A stretch of DNA of 64,000 nucleotides from Thalassospira tepidiphila MCCC 1A03514 (GCF_001662875.1 NZ_JPVZ01000001.1:186001-250000), one strand, 5' to 3'. Counted from the first letter of the stretch, positions 45,576 through 57,103 are shown. Program-made: numbers and translations. Notes: generated by a model not told the origin, from the sequence alone.

Positions 45576-46826
45576 TTGGCACGCGGCAAAACCAGATCAG
45601 GATTGATTGCGGCTTTGGACATTGGAACGTCCAAGGTCTGCTGCTTTATTGCACGACGTGAAAAGGACCAACCGCCGAAAATCATCGGCATTGGTCACAA
45701 CATGTCCAAGGGCCTGCAAAGTGGATCAATTTCCAATCTTGATGCTGCACAGGAAGTCGTGCTTGCCGCGGTCAACGCCGCCGAAAAAATGGCGGGTCAG
45801 ACCATCGACTCAGTCATTGTCAATCTGTCTGGCGGTCGACCGGAATCCGAAACCCACACGGTCGAGCTTCCACTTGGCTCCCGTCCGATTGGCAATCTTG
45901 AGATCCGCAAACTCAATGACCAGAAGGAAGCCCTTCTGCGTCAGGCCGGCGATGAGTTGATCCATACTGTCCCGTTGGGGTTCCGCCTTGACGGTGCGAA
46001 CACGATGAATGATCCGCGCGGCATGTATGGATCGACCCTTGGTCTTGATCTGCATTTTGTCCGAACGCAAACCGCACCGCTGCGCAATCTTGGCACCCTT
46101 CTGGCACGTTGCCACCTTGCGATTGAGGAAACAGTCGTCACCCCGCTGGCATCGGGTCTTTCGGCCCTGACAGCCGATCAGCGCGATCTGGGCGCGACCG
46201 TGATTGATATGGGCGCAGGCACCACAAGCGTGGCGGTCTTTAATGCCGGTCAGGTGGTCTACACCACCTCGATCCCGGTCGGTGGCGCGCATGTCACGCG
46301 CGATATCGCCTATGGGCTCAATACATCGCTTAATCATGCCGAACGCATGAAAACCCTGCATGGCAGTGCTCTGACCTCGCCGTCCGATGATCAGGAAATC
46401 CTTGCGGTTCCGACCATTGGCGATGAGGACGAAAACAATTTCAACCATGTGCCGCGCTCGATGCTGATCAACATCATCAAGCCGCGTCTTGAAGAAACGT
46501 TCGAATTGATCCGCGATCAGCTGGAAGAACACGGCTTGTCGCAAATCGGTGGACGCAGCATCGTTCTGACCGGTGGTGCCAGCCAATTGAACGCGATTGC
46601 CGATCTGGCCAGTCAGATGTTTGAACGTCCGGCCACGATTGCCCTGCCGCACGGTGTTTCGGGCCTTGCCGAAGCCACCGCCGGACCAGCCTTTTCGGCC
46701 TGTTCGGGGCTCTTGTTGCGCGCTGTTGCCCAACAGAACGATCCGCTGAGCGAAGCCATGGCGCAAATCCGTCAATCGGGTGGGCGTTGGGGCCGTTTGG
46801 GTGCCTGGTTCAAAGAGAACTTCTAG
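45576..46826 (+). CDS. ftsA: Cell division protein FtsA
   Basis: A 416-residue actin-like ATPase, probably from a TTG start (MARGKTRSGLIAALDIGTSKVCCF). The phosphate-1 motif ALDIGTSKV (about 12-20), the phosphate-2 region TVIDMGAGTTSVAVF (about 208-222), and adenosine motif IVLTGGASQL (about 330) are intact. A C-terminal amphipathic helix (GRWGRLGAWFKENF) serves as membrane tether. It anchors FtsZ to the membrane. The ribosome site is weak, so other in-frame starts remain possible. Confidence 0.95.
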   Translation: MARGKTRSGLIAALDIGTSKVCCFIARREKDQPPKIIGIGHNMSKGLQSGSISNLDAAQEVVLAAVNAAEKMAGQTIDSVIVNLSGGRPESETHTVELPLGSRPIGNLEIRKLNDQKEALLRQAGDELIHTVPLGFRLDGANTMNDPRGMYGSTLGLDLHFVRTQTAPLRNLGTLLARCHLAIEETVVTPLASGLSALTADQRDLGATVIDMGAGTTSVAVFNAGQVVYTTSIPVGGAHVTRDIAYGLNTSLNHAERMKTLHGSALTSPSDDQEILAVPTIGDEDENNFNHVPRSMLINIIKPRLEETFELIRDQLEEHGLSQIGGRSIVLTGGASQLNAIADLASQMFERPATIALPHGVSGLAEATAGPAFSACSGLLLRAVAQQNDPLSEAMAQIRQSGGRWGRLGAWFKENF

Positions 46827-47015
46827 TTCGCACGCCCAAACGCACTTTTTTATCCATTTTCCCGAAAACTTTTAGGCGCATTAAGAAGGCAATAACTCTT
46901 TGCCAGCTAAAACGGACTCGGAGGTCTTTGTGCCCGAAGCATTTCTGGCACGCACAGGCAAAGGGAAGGCCTGTGTGATCTTTAAGCTCTAAAGCGCGGA
47001 GAGGAAGAGCAAACA
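46827..47015 (+). promoter_or_regulatory. ftsZ leader
   Basis: 189 bp with a 7-bp hairpin CACAGGC/GCCTGTG at 46953-46975 and TTAA-N7-ATAA at 46881-46895, one base off the CtrA consensus TTAA-N7-TTAA. A strong GGAGAGGAAGAG site lies ahead of the ATG. Confidence 0.4.
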
Positions 47016-48671
47016 ATGAGTACAATCAGTTTTTCCGTTCCTGAAACGGAAGAAAACCTAAAACCAAAGATCACCGTTATCGGTGTCGGTGGTGCCGGCG
47101 GCAACGCCGTTAACAACATGATCGCATCCGAACTTGAAGGATGTGACTTTGTTGTTGCCAACACCGATTCTCAGGCCCTGACCCAGGCAAAAGCAACACG
47201 CAAGATGCAGCTTGGTCGCAAGATTACCCAGGGGCTGGGTGCAGGCGCACGTCCGGATGCGGGTAGTGCCGCCGCCGAAGAATCCATTGAAGAAATTCAG
47301 GCGCAGCTTGAAGGCAGCCACATGGTATTCATCACCGCCGGTATGGGCGGTGGTACAGGTACCGGTGCAGCCCCGGTCATTGCACGTGCGGCCAAAGAAG
47401 CCGGCATTCTGACCGTTGGTGTTGTTACCAAGCCGTTCCATTTCGAAGGCACGCGCCGCATGCGCACCGCCGAACAGGGTATCGAACAGCTTCAACAGTA
47501 TGTCGACACCCTGATTATCATTCCGAACCAGAACCTGTTCCGGGTCGCGAATGAAAAAACAACCTTCGCAGATGCCTTCCAGATGGCAGATGACGTTCTG
47601 CGCAACGGCGTGCGTTCGATTACCGACCTTATGATGGTCCCGGGTCTTGTGAACCTTGACTTTGCCGATATCCGCACTGTCATGAGCGAGATGGGCAAAG
47701 CCATGATGGGCACCGGCGAAGCATCGGGTGAAAAACGTGCACTTGAGGCTGCCGAAGCCGCAATAGCCAATCCGCTTCTTGAAGATGCATCCATGAAAGG
47801 TGCCCGTGCGGTCCTGATCAACATCACCGGCGGCATGGATATGGCGCTGTATGAAGTTGACGAAGCCGCCAACCGCATCCGCGAGGAAGTTGCATCCGAA
47901 GCCAACATCATCTTCGGTTCGACCTTCGACCCGACCATCGAAGGTGCGCTTCGCGTTTCTGTTGTTGCAACCGGTATAGACGCCGAAGAAGTTCGCCGTC
48001 CGCAGCCGACCACTGTTTCTGTTGCACAGCCTGTTTCCCAGAAACCGGCAGAACAGCCTGCCGCGGCACCGTCCTTCGCACAACATGGCGCAGGCAACGC
48101 AGCAGCCGCTGCTGCCCACAACACGGGTGCTGGTGACTATGCGGGTGGTGCGTCGGTTGATCACATTCCTGCTGATCGCTTTGCTGCAACCGGTAGCGCA
48201 CAGCAGCCGGAAATCAGCCATCAGGCCGAAGCACAGGAAACCGGGTCGATTGAAATGGGCCAGACGGTCCTGAAACCGAAACCCGTTCTGCGTGCAGACA
48301 AGCCGGTCCAGAAACCCACCAGCAACGGCGACATGGCTTTCATTCCGCCACGTGCTGTAACGCCAAGCGAAGCTGAGCACGCTCAGCACAGCCCGGACGT
48401 ATTCGAAGCAGCCGATGCCCAGAATGCAACCTCGCCGCGTTCGGTTCTGAGCAGCCTGTTTGGCAAAAACAAGACCGCCAAGGAACCGCACAACTATGCG
48501 GAGCCGAAAGTCTCGCAGCCGCAGGCACCTGCACCACGCCAGACCGAGATGCCACTTGGCGAGGACAGCGAACATGTCATGAAGAAGGAGCCTGCTTCCC
48601 GGGGCAAGACGCAAGGCGCGTCTGACGACCTTCTTGAAATTCCGGCCTTCCTTCGTCGTCAGGCCAACTGA
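47016..48671 (+). CDS. ftsZ: Cell division protein FtsZ
   Basis: A 551-residue tubulin-like GTPase, much longer than the 380-400 of E. coli. The core (about 15-320) has [13 protein letters not shown], the tubulin signature [16 protein letters not shown] (about 108-123), and the T7 loop [11 protein letters not shown] (about 213). A long low-complexity linker rich in Ala, Gln and Pro (about 325-535) leads to the conserved C-terminal peptide [13 protein letters not shown], which binds FtsA and other membrane adaptors. Long linkers are common in alphaproteobacteria such as Caulobacter. Confidence 0.97.
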   Translation: MSTISFSVPETEENLKPKITVIGVGGAGGNAVNNMIASELEGCDFVVANTDSQALTQAKATRKMQLGRKITQGLGAGARPDAGSAAAEESIEEIQAQLEGSHMVFITAGMGGGTGTGAAPVIARAAKEAGILTVGVVTKPFHFEGTRRMRTAEQGIEQLQQYVDTLIIIPNQNLFRVANEKTTFADAFQMADDVLRNGVRSITDLMMVPGLVNLDFADIRTVMSEMGKAMMGTGEASGEKRALEAAEAAIANPLLEDASMKGARAVLINITGGMDMALYEVDEAANRIREEVASEANIIFGSTFDPTIEGALRVSVVATGIDAEEVRRPQPTTVSVAQPVSQKPAEQPAAAPSFAQHGAGNAAAAAAHNTGAGDYAGGASVDHIPADRFAATGSAQQPEISHQAEAQETGSIEMGQTVLKPKPVLRADKPVQKPTSNGDMAFIPPRAVTPSEAEHAQHSPDVFEAADAQNATSPRSVLSSLFGKNKTAKEPHNYAEPKVSQPQAPAPRQTEMPLGEDSEHVMKKEPASRGKTQGASDDLLEIPAFLRRQAN

Positions 48672-48692
48672 CGACGATCTCCGCGCGAAGAT

Positions 48693-48723
48693 GGGGAAGG
48701 CTTAATGCCTTCCCCTTTTTTTT
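48693..48723 (+). terminator. Rho-independent terminator after ftsZ
   Basis: GGGGAAGGC-TTAAT-GCCTTCCCC followed by eight Ts, 22 bp past the ftsZ stop. It separates the division genes from lpxC. Confidence 0.95.
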
Positions 48724-49006
48724 GGACGCACCAGCTTGGATGACGCTGCAAGTCGGTAATTGTGACCAAAGTCCGTAAGCCAAACGGTTACAACCGGCGC
48801 AAAATGCCCAGCAAAAATGCATTTTATCCATTAACTTCAAAGTACTACGAAGTTTACAAAGCGTAACAAAGAGTGATTTGAGTGATTGTTCGATCAACAG
48901 TAGTGTTCCAAACTAACAAAGCAGGGGCCATCTAATTTGAAGGTGGCTTTGAACATGCTTTGACGTTGATTGATGACAAACTGACTGACCTGATTTGGGG
49001 GTTCCC
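48724..49006 (+). other. Intergenic region before lpxC
   Basis: About 280 bp, AT-richer in the middle (48840-48930), likely to contain the lpxC promoter. No clear consensus promoter or open frame was identified. Confidence 0.4.
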
Positions 49007-49975
49007 GTGAACAATATTGCCGATCTTGGTTCTGCTATCACGCAGACTGGCTTTTCCGGCGACGGTTATGTGCTCCAGCGCACGCTCAAAGCCTCTATCG
49101 GCTGTGCCGGTGTTGGTTTGCATTCCGGTCAGAAGATCCGCATTACCCTTCACCCTGCCCCTGCCGATCATGGCATTGTATTCCGCCGCACGGACCTGGA
49201 TGACCAGCCGCTGTTTCCGGCACGTTACGATGGCGTGATCGATACCCGTCTTTGCACCTGCCTTGGTGATGCAGCCCGGGGCATCAAGATCGGGACCATC
49301 GAACATCTGATGGCTGCTCTTGCCGGTACGCGCATCGATAACGTCCTTATCGATATTGATGCCGACGAAGTTCCGGTCATGGATGGCAGCTCCGCCCCGT
49401 TTAACTTCCTGATTGATTGCGTTGGCATCGAAGAACTTGATGCCCCGCGTCAGGTCATCGAAGTCCTGAAACCGGTTGAAGTCGAATATAACGGCTGCAC
49501 CGCACGGGTTGAACCGGCCAACGGGTTCGAGATCGATTTCGAGATTGATTTTGCCAGCAAGGCCATTGCCAACCAGCGCATGTCCGTAAAGTTCGATGAC
49601 GGTGTGTTTGTTGCCGACATCGCACGTGCGCGCACCTTTGGCTTCCTGCATGAAGTTGAAGCCATGCGTTCTGCCGGTCTTGCCCGTGGTGGTTCGCTTG
49701 ATAACGCGGTTGTTCTTTCCGGTGACGAAGTCATGAACGAGGAAGGCCTGCGTTACGAAGACGAATTCGTCCGCCACAAGATCCTTGATGCACTTGGCGA
49801 TCTTTATACCGCCGGCAACCAGTTGCAAGGCAAGGTCACCGCGTACAAATCCGGTCACCATGTCAACAATCTGCTGCTGCAGGCGTTGCTGGCCGACGAG
49901 GACGCCTATCGTGTTGTTCCGCTGACCAAGGCGGCCTTGCGCGGCGTTTCTGAACCGATGCTTGCCACCGCCTGA
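49007..49975 (+). CDS. lpxC: UDP-3-O-acyl-N-acetylglucosamine deacetylase
   Basis: 322 residues from a GTG start after GGGGG. Zinc-binding and catalytic elements of LpxC are present: the histidine of IGTIEHLMAALAG (about 88), VPVMDGSSAPF, and FVRHKILDALGDLY with the HKxxD zinc site (about 256-261). SGHHVNNLL (about 287) carries the catalytic histidine. It commits UDP-acyl-GlcNAc to lipid A synthesis. It lies downstream of ftsZ, as in E. coli. Confidence 0.97.
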   Translation: MNNIADLGSAITQTGFSGDGYVLQRTLKASIGCAGVGLHSGQKIRITLHPAPADHGIVFRRTDLDDQPLFPARYDGVIDTRLCTCLGDAARGIKIGTIEHLMAALAGTRIDNVLIDIDADEVPVMDGSSAPFNFLIDCVGIEELDAPRQVIEVLKPVEVEYNGCTARVEPANGFEIDFEIDFASKAIANQRMSVKFDDGVFVADIARARTFGFLHEVEAMRSAGLARGGSLDNAVVLSGDEVMNEEGLRYEDEFVRHKILDALGDLYTAGNQLQGKVTAYKSGHHVNNLLLQALLADEDAYRVVPLTKAALRGVSEPMLATA

Positions 49976-50009
49976 AATCAGGTGTCACTGGCATCCAAAT
50001 TATGAAAAT

Positions 50010-50038
50010 GGCGGCCCACGTGGTCGCCTTTTTTGTTT
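50010..50038 (+). terminator. Rho-independent terminator after lpxC
   Basis: GGCGGCC-CACGT-GGTCGCC (one G-T pair) followed by TTTTTTGTTTT, 35 bp past the stop. Confidence 0.9.
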
Positions 50039-50198
50039 TCGGTGTTGGTTTTCAGTCTTCTGATCCCTGTCACAGCATTTAACATGGAATAAAAGTCGGC
50101 ATTTGACGACACAACTACTTGCCCAAGCACGCCCTTCGCATGATATAGTCCGGCGGATTTTACGGTGAGTGCGTCAAAAATTTCGAGGATACGTCACA

Positions 50199-51023
50199 GT
50201 GCTAAGTACCGTTCGCGCCAAACACGTCATTGCAACTCTCGGCCTGTCGCTGATGCTTGCGGCATGTTCAAGCAATGATGCGCCGGAATATGTCGAACGT
50301 CCGGTTTCCGAACTGTATAACGGCGCGCAGGATCTGCTTGACGCCAAGGAATACCAACAGGCTGCCGAGGCATTTGACGAAGTCGAACGTCAGCACCCCT
50401 ATTCGGTCTGGGCGACCAAGGCGACCCTGATGTCGGCTTATGCCTATTATCAGGACAACAAATACGATGACGCGATCAACGCACTGGATCGCTTTATCTC
50501 GTTGCATCCGGCCAACCCGGATGTGCCATATGCCTATTACCTCAAGGCGCTGTCCTATTACGAACAGATTTCCGACGTCGGCCGCGATCAGCAGATGACC
50601 CAGCACGCGATGGATGCGCTTGACGACGTTATCCGCCGCTTCCCTGACAGCAAATATGCCCGCGATGCCAAGCTGAAAAAGGACCTGACGGTCGATCACC
50701 TTGCGGGCAAGGAAATGGATGTCGGGCGCTATTATCAGGACCGCAGCGAATATCTGGCGGCAATCAACCGTTTCAAAGCGGTGATCGAGAATTATCAGAC
50801 CACCACCCACGTGCCAGAGGCCCTTGCACGCCTTACCGAATGCTATCTCGCGCTTGGTCTTGAAGGTGAAGCCAAACGGACCGCGGCCGTGCTTGGCCAC
50901 AACTTCCCGGGCAGTGAATATTACAGCGAGTCTTATAGTCTCATGCTTGGTGAAGACGCACCGGAGCGCGAAGACAGCAGTTGGTGGGATGACACGACCA
51001 ACGCCATCTCCAGCCTGTTCTGA
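50199..51023 (+). CDS. bamD: Outer membrane assembly lipoprotein BamD
   Basis: 274 residues from a GTG start behind GAGGA. A lipoprotein signal peptide ends in LMLAAC (about residues 14-19), giving a lipid-modified cysteine for outer-membrane anchoring. Five TPR-like repeats follow (YNGAQDLLDAKEYQQAAEAFDEVERQHPYS, then AYAYYQDNKYDDAINALDRFISLHPANPD and others). It is an essential part of the BAM complex that inserts beta-barrel proteins. It sits between lpxC and recN with its own leader. Confidence 0.95.
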   Translation: MLSTVRAKHVIATLGLSLMLAACSSNDAPEYVERPVSELYNGAQDLLDAKEYQQAAEAFDEVERQHPYSVWATKATLMSAYAYYQDNKYDDAINALDRFISLHPANPDVPYAYYLKALSYYEQISDVGRDQQMTQHAMDALDDVIRRFPDSKYARDAKLKKDLTVDHLAGKEMDVGRYYQDRSEYLAAINRFKAVIENYQTTTHVPEALARLTECYLALGLEGEAKRTAAVLGHNFPGSEYYSESYSLMLGEDAPEREDSSWWDDTTNAISSLF

Positions 51024-51033
51024 TTTCGATTAA

Positions 51034-51061
51034 GCAAACCCTCGCAAGACCAAGGGTTTGC
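51034..51061 (+). terminator. Hairpin after bamD
   Basis: GCAAACCCT-N10-AGGGTTTGC, a perfect 9-bp stem 10 bp past the bamD stop and directly abutting the recN -35 element. It has no T-run, so it is a modest terminator. Confidence 0.55.
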
Positions 51062-51102
51062 TTGACAATCCGCCTTGCGATAATATAGAACAAAAAAAGA
51101 AC
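51062..51102 (+). promoter_or_regulatory. recN promoter with LexA (SOS) box
   Basis: TTGACA at 51062-51067, a 16-bp spacer and TATAGA at 51084-51089. GAAC-AAAAAAA-GAAC at 51088-51102 overlaps the -10. GAAC-N7-GAAC (GTTC-N7-GTTC on the other strand) is the alphaproteobacterial LexA site. Repression by LexA and induction on DNA damage are predicted. Confidence 0.85.
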
Positions 51103-51283
51103 AACTTGCGGTTAACGTCTGATATCACTGCATTTTGATCAAACGCCCTTCGGACGACAGGATTGAATGTCGTTTCGCCTTCGCAAGGCTTGCAAGGTAG
51201 GGCGGGATTGGGCACTCTGCACATTCACAAACAAGTTTGGCTGTACCTGTCTGCTGCTCCGTTAACAACATCAGTACCCAGCA

Positions 51284-52954
51284 ATGCTTCGACGCCTCAG
51301 CATTCGGAATGTAGTCCTTATCGACAAACTGGATCTCGATTTTCACGACGGGCTTAGCGTGCTCACTGGTGAAACGGGTGCCGGTAAATCGATCCTGCTT
51401 GATTCCCTTGGCCTCGCCCTGGGTGCGCGCGCCGATAGCGGCCTTGTCCGCCATGGCTGCGACAAGTGCAGTGTCACCGCAACCTTCAATCTGCCGCAGG
51501 GCCACCCGGTTTTCGGACTGCTGTCAGATCAGGATATTGATCTTGAGGGCGAAGACCTTGTCGTGCGCCGTGTTGTCACGTCAGATGGCCGGTCTCGCGC
51601 CTATGTGAATGATCAGTCCGTCTCGGTCGGGCTGCTGCGCGATGTTGGCGATTACTGCGTCGAAATTCAGGGCCAGTTTGATCAGCACGGCCTTCTTGAT
51701 CCCACCACGCATCGCGCAACGCTTGATGCCCACGGCAATCTTGGTACCCTTGCCATGACCGTGCGTGATCACTGGCGCGCCTGGCGTGAAACCCAAAAGG
51801 AACTCAATGCTGCCCGCGCCCGAATTGACAAAGCGCGTGAGGAAGAAGAATGGCTGCGCCACGCCGTCGATGAGCTTGAAAAGCTTGCCCCCGAAGAAGG
51901 CGAAGAAGAACGCCTTGCCGAGGAACGCCAGTTCTTGATGCATGGTGAAAAGCTGGTTGCCGCCCTGAATGATGCCGGCACGGAACTTTCGCGTGGCAAG
52001 GGTGCCGAAAGTGCCCTTCGCAGTGCACAGCGGTGCCTTGAGCGTGAACTTGAAAAGGCCGATGGCCGGTTTGAACCGATTATCGAGGCCCTTGATCGTG
52101 CCGCGATCGAGCTTGAAGAAGCCAACCGGGCGATCTCGGCCACCTTGGCCGATCTTAATCTTGATACCGGTCATCAGGAAAATGTCGAGGAACGCCTGTT
52201 TGCCCTGCGCGCAGCCGCCCGAAAATACAATGTTCCGGTCGATGGGCTGAATGCGCTGATGAAGGATTTCCGGTCCCAAATCGATCAGCTTGAATTCGGC
52301 GAGAAGGAACTGAGCCGCCTGACCGCCGCCGTAAGCGAATATCGCAAAGCCTATATCGAAGCCGGCGAGAAGCTTCATGCCGCGCGCAAGGAAGCCGCCG
52401 CCAAACTTGATGGCGCGATCAATGCCGAATTGCCGCCGCTTCGCATGGAAAAGGCGCGCTTTGTTACCGACATTGCCGAACTTGAAGAATCTGAATGGGG
52501 TCAGGACGGCATTGACCGGGTGCAGTTCACGGTTGCCACCAACCCCGGCAGTCCCCCGGGGGCGCTCAACAAGATCGCATCGGGGGGCGAGCTTTCGCGC
52601 TTCCTTCTGGCACTCAAGGTCGTTCTGGCGCGTGTTTCTGCCGTGCCAAGCCTGGTCTTTGACGAGGTCGACAGTGGTGTCGGCGGCGCGACGGCAGCGG
52701 CCATTGGTCAGCGCCTGCATCTTCTGGCTCAGGAACGCCAGATCCTTGTCATTACCCATAGCCCACAGGTCGCCGCCCGTGGTCGCACGCATTTCTATAT
52801 TGCCAAGCGCGAGGCAGAAGGCACCATGGTGACCCGCGTCGATGCCCTTGTCGATGGTGCGCGGCGCGAAGAAATCGCCCGTATGCTGGCCGGTCATTCC
52901 GTGACGGCCGAGGCGCGTGCCGCTGCCGACAGCCTGCTTGAACAACCCAATTGA
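51284..52954 (+). CDS. recN: DNA repair protein RecN
   Basis: A 556-residue SMC-like ATPase. It begins MLRRLSIRNVVLIDKLDL, has Walker A GETGAGKS (about 29-36), QFDQHGLLD, and long coiled coils (about 160-370). The signature IASGGELSRFLLALK (about 428) and Walker B PSLVFDEVDSGVGG (about 458) follow. It tethers broken DNA ends during double-strand break repair. The ribosome site is poor and about 180 nt of transcribed leader would precede the ATG. Confidence 0.96.
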   Translation: MLRRLSIRNVVLIDKLDLDFHDGLSVLTGETGAGKSILLDSLGLALGARADSGLVRHGCDKCSVTATFNLPQGHPVFGLLSDQDIDLEGEDLVVRRVVTSDGRSRAYVNDQSVSVGLLRDVGDYCVEIQGQFDQHGLLDPTTHRATLDAHGNLGTLAMTVRDHWRAWRETQKELNAARARIDKAREEEEWLRHAVDELEKLAPEEGEEERLAEERQFLMHGEKLVAALNDAGTELSRGKGAESALRSAQRCLERELEKADGRFEPIIEALDRAAIELEEANRAISATLADLNLDTGHQENVEERLFALRAAARKYNVPVDGLNALMKDFRSQIDQLEFGEKELSRLTAAVSEYRKAYIEAGEKLHAARKEAAAKLDGAINAELPPLRMEKARFVTDIAELEESEWGQDGIDRVQFTVATNPGSPPGALNKIASGGELSRFLLALKVVLARVSAVPSLVFDEVDSGVGGATAAAIGQRLHLLAQERQILVITHSPQVAARGRTHFYIAKREAEGTMVTRVDALVDGARREEIARMLAGHSVTAEARAAADSLLEQPN

Positions 52955-52985
52955 TCCCGGCGCCAACACGTCGGCCCAACCTTGA

Positions 52986-55103
<2,118 letters not shown>

Positions 55104-55131
55104 AAATGATCTAATCGGGGAGTGTGTGCTG

Positions 55132-55524
55132 ATGGAAGACCTTGGAAGTTTTTTTCGCCGTTATGTCGATGCCCATCTGAAGCTTGAAGAAAACGCACTT
55201 GATGATTTCTTCCACTTCCCGTGCCTGATCAATGATCTGTCCGGCGTGCAGGCCATTGGCAGTTCAGACGATCTGCACAAATACCATCACTCATTCTTTG
55301 ATGAACTGAAAAATGCTGATCTTGCCATGGCAAAATCCATGGTGATTGAACAACACTCCGCCCTTCCCGGTGGGGCGCGTGCAATTGTTTCGTTCCGCTT
55401 TGGCAATTCGGAAAACAACCTGATCTTTGATTGCGACTATGCCTTCGCGCTGCTCAAGCAGGATGAAAAGTGGAAAGTCATCTTTGCCCAGCTTGATGAA
55501 ATCAGATACAGCGACCTGTATTGA
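55132..55524 (+). CDS. Small NTF2/SnoaL-like protein
   Basis: A 130-residue soluble protein from ATG 55132 (after GGGGAG; an in-frame start 14 codons upstream is possible). The mix of helices then strands (FFRRYVDAHLKLEENALDDFFHFPCLINDLSG, AIVSFRFG, YAFALLKQDEKWKVIFAQLDEI) resembles the cone-shaped NTF2-like fold, often a ligand pocket. No catalytic motif allows a function to be given. It lies 28 bp after ligA and is probably co-transcribed. Confidence 0.65.
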   Translation: MEDLGSFFRRYVDAHLKLEENALDDFFHFPCLINDLSGVQAIGSSDDLHKYHHSFFDELKNADLAMAKSMVIEQHSALPGGARAIVSFRFGNSENNLIFDCDYAFALLKQDEKWKVIFAQLDEIRYSDLY

Positions 55525-55531
55525 GGCCCGC

Positions 55532-56083
55532 ATGGTGCCCGCCATCCCCCACCGCCTGATCACACTTGGTTTCACCCTGATGCTGGGATGCTTTCCAGTG
55601 GCATCACAGGCCGATCCGGACTTTGATACCCTGTCGGGCCCGGCACGTGCGGTTGATGCTGATACGCTTGAGTTCGGCTTCAAACGTGTTGATCTGTGGG
55701 GGGCGGATGCCATGAACCGTTTTCAGGAGTGTCTGATTAACGGTCAAAGCACGGCCTGCGGGGCAGAGGCATGGCAGGTGACCACCAACCTTCTGGTCGC
55801 AACACCGATCACCTGCGAAGTGCGTGGGAAAAACCGGTATCATCGCAACATGGCCGTTTGCCGAAATGCCAACGGGGTTGATATCGGACAAAGCCTGATT
55901 GTTCGGGGCATGGCGGTTGCCCGCCCCGATCAGATGCCGGAATACGAAACCTATGAAAATCAGGCACGACAGGCACGCACCGGCGTCTGGGCAGGGGAAT
56001 TCATTGATCCGCTGAAATGGCGGCGCGGTGAACGTTTACCCGAACATGAAATTGAAGTTCGCCGCTGGCAACGCGACGAATAA
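55532..56083 (+). CDS. Exported SNase-fold protein with altered active site
   Basis: 183 residues. A signal peptide (residues 1-27, cleavage near ASQA) precedes a thermonuclease-like OB-fold domain: ARAVDADTLEFGFKRVDLWGADA and YHRNMAVCRNANGVDIGQSLIVRGMAVA. Compared with the family pattern (VVDGDTLxxxxxRxRLxGIDAPE), the catalytic arginine before LxG is replaced by Asp. The DAPE glutamate is lost as well, although the second arginine (HRNMAVC) is kept. It is thus probably not an active nuclease. It follows the NTF2-like gene by seven bases. Confidence 0.8.
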   Translation: MVPAIPHRLITLGFTLMLGCFPVASQADPDFDTLSGPARAVDADTLEFGFKRVDLWGADAMNRFQECLINGQSTACGAEAWQVTTNLLVATPITCEVRGKNRYHRNMAVCRNANGVDIGQSLIVRGMAVARPDQMPEYETYENQARQARTGVWAGEFIDPLKWRRGERLPEHEIEVRRWQRDE

Positions 56084-56095
56084 CATCAAACCCAA

Positions 56096-57103
56096 TCAGC
56101 GTTGCGACGTCCCGCCCGATGCGAATGGCCGTGCCAGCAACCGTCCCAACCCCGCCAGCGTAAAGCTGTTTTTAAGTGACGCCACACCGAGTGTGACCAC
56201 AACAAACCCAACCAATTGCGGCACTGTGAGCACCTCACCCAGGAACAGCCAGGCGGCAAAGAATGTCATGGCTGGCCCGGAAAGCGATATCAGCGATGCC
56301 TGAGTCGCACCGACCCTTCGAATGCCCTCGTACAGCAGGAAGAATGGAATAACGGTGCAAAAGATCGAAATGCCTGCCGTCCACATGATGCCGGCTACAT
56401 TCAGGTTCAGCGGGTTTTGCACGATCATTTGGTAAATCACCATGCAAATACCGGCCATGGTGTTGATCAGGGCTGCAAAATGCATCGACCCGATGACGGT
56501 AATCATCCGCTGTCCGAAATAGAGATAAATCGCATAGGTCACAGCAGAACCGAACGCCCAAGCCGCCCCGTACCAGAGCGCCTGTGACACTTCGCCAAAC
56601 CCGCCCGGTGCCAGTACCAAAACAAGTCCGACATAGGTTATGACAAAGCAGACAATCTGGCGAAATGGCGGAAAGCGCCGTTTATGGAGCGCCTCAAGGA
56701 TCATCACAACAGCCGGGAACGTAAACAACACGATCCTTGAAACGGTGACTTCAATCAACGAAACGGCGGTAAAATCAAACAAGGCAGCAAGGAAAAACAG
56801 CCCGCCATAAAGCCCACCCCATGCAAGATCGACCGGCTTCATCTTGCGGTCGCCCGGCCGGTTCTTGCCAAACAAAACCACACCAAGCCAAAAGAGCGGC
56901 ATCGCAATCAGAAACCGCAACAGCAACAAGCCATCCACTGTCATGCCCGTGGCATAAACAAATTTTGCCAGAAGGCCTTTCATGGCCAAGGCCGCTGTCG
57001 CAAGCAACACAATGGTGAGTGCGGAACCCGCAGGCGAAACGACAGGCGTAACAACCTGTTGCCCGGGCTCCGAAGGTGACGGTGGTGACGGTGGTGGCGT
57101 CAT
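56096..57103 (-). CDS. DMT-family (EamA) transporter
   Basis: 335 residues from ATG 57103 (MTPPPSPPSP, after GGAG); longer in-frame starts exist at 57133 and 57160. A proline-rich N-terminus is followed by ten predicted membrane helices in two repeats (FVYATGMTVDGLLLLRFLIAMPLFWLGVVLF; IPFFLLYEGIRRVGATQASLISLSGPAMTFFAAWLFLGE). The substrate is unknown. It is divergent from a LysR-type regulator across a 140-bp gap, a typical exporter-regulator pair. Confidence 0.85.
   Translation of the reverse strand: MTPPPSPPSPSEPGQQVVTPVVSPAGSALTIVLLATAALAMKGLLAKFVYATGMTVDGLLLLRFLIAMPLFWLGVVLFGKNRPGDRKMKPVDLAWGGLYGGLFFLAALFDFTAVSLIEVTVSRIVLFTFPAVVMILEALHKRRFPPFRQIVCFVITYVGLVLVLAPGGFGEVSQALWYGAAWAFGSAVTYAIYLYFGQRMITVIGSMHFAALINTMAGICMVIYQMIVQNPLNLNVAGIMWTAGISIFCTVIPFFLLYEGIRRVGATQASLISLSGPAMTFFAAWLFLGEVLTVPQLVGFVVVTLGVASLKNSFTLAGLGRLLARPFASGGTSQR

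Noticed and set aside
47058-48614. Minus-strand open frame of 518 codons
   Set aside because: Exactly antisense to ftsZ; the composition is low-complexity Cys/Arg/Gly with no domain.
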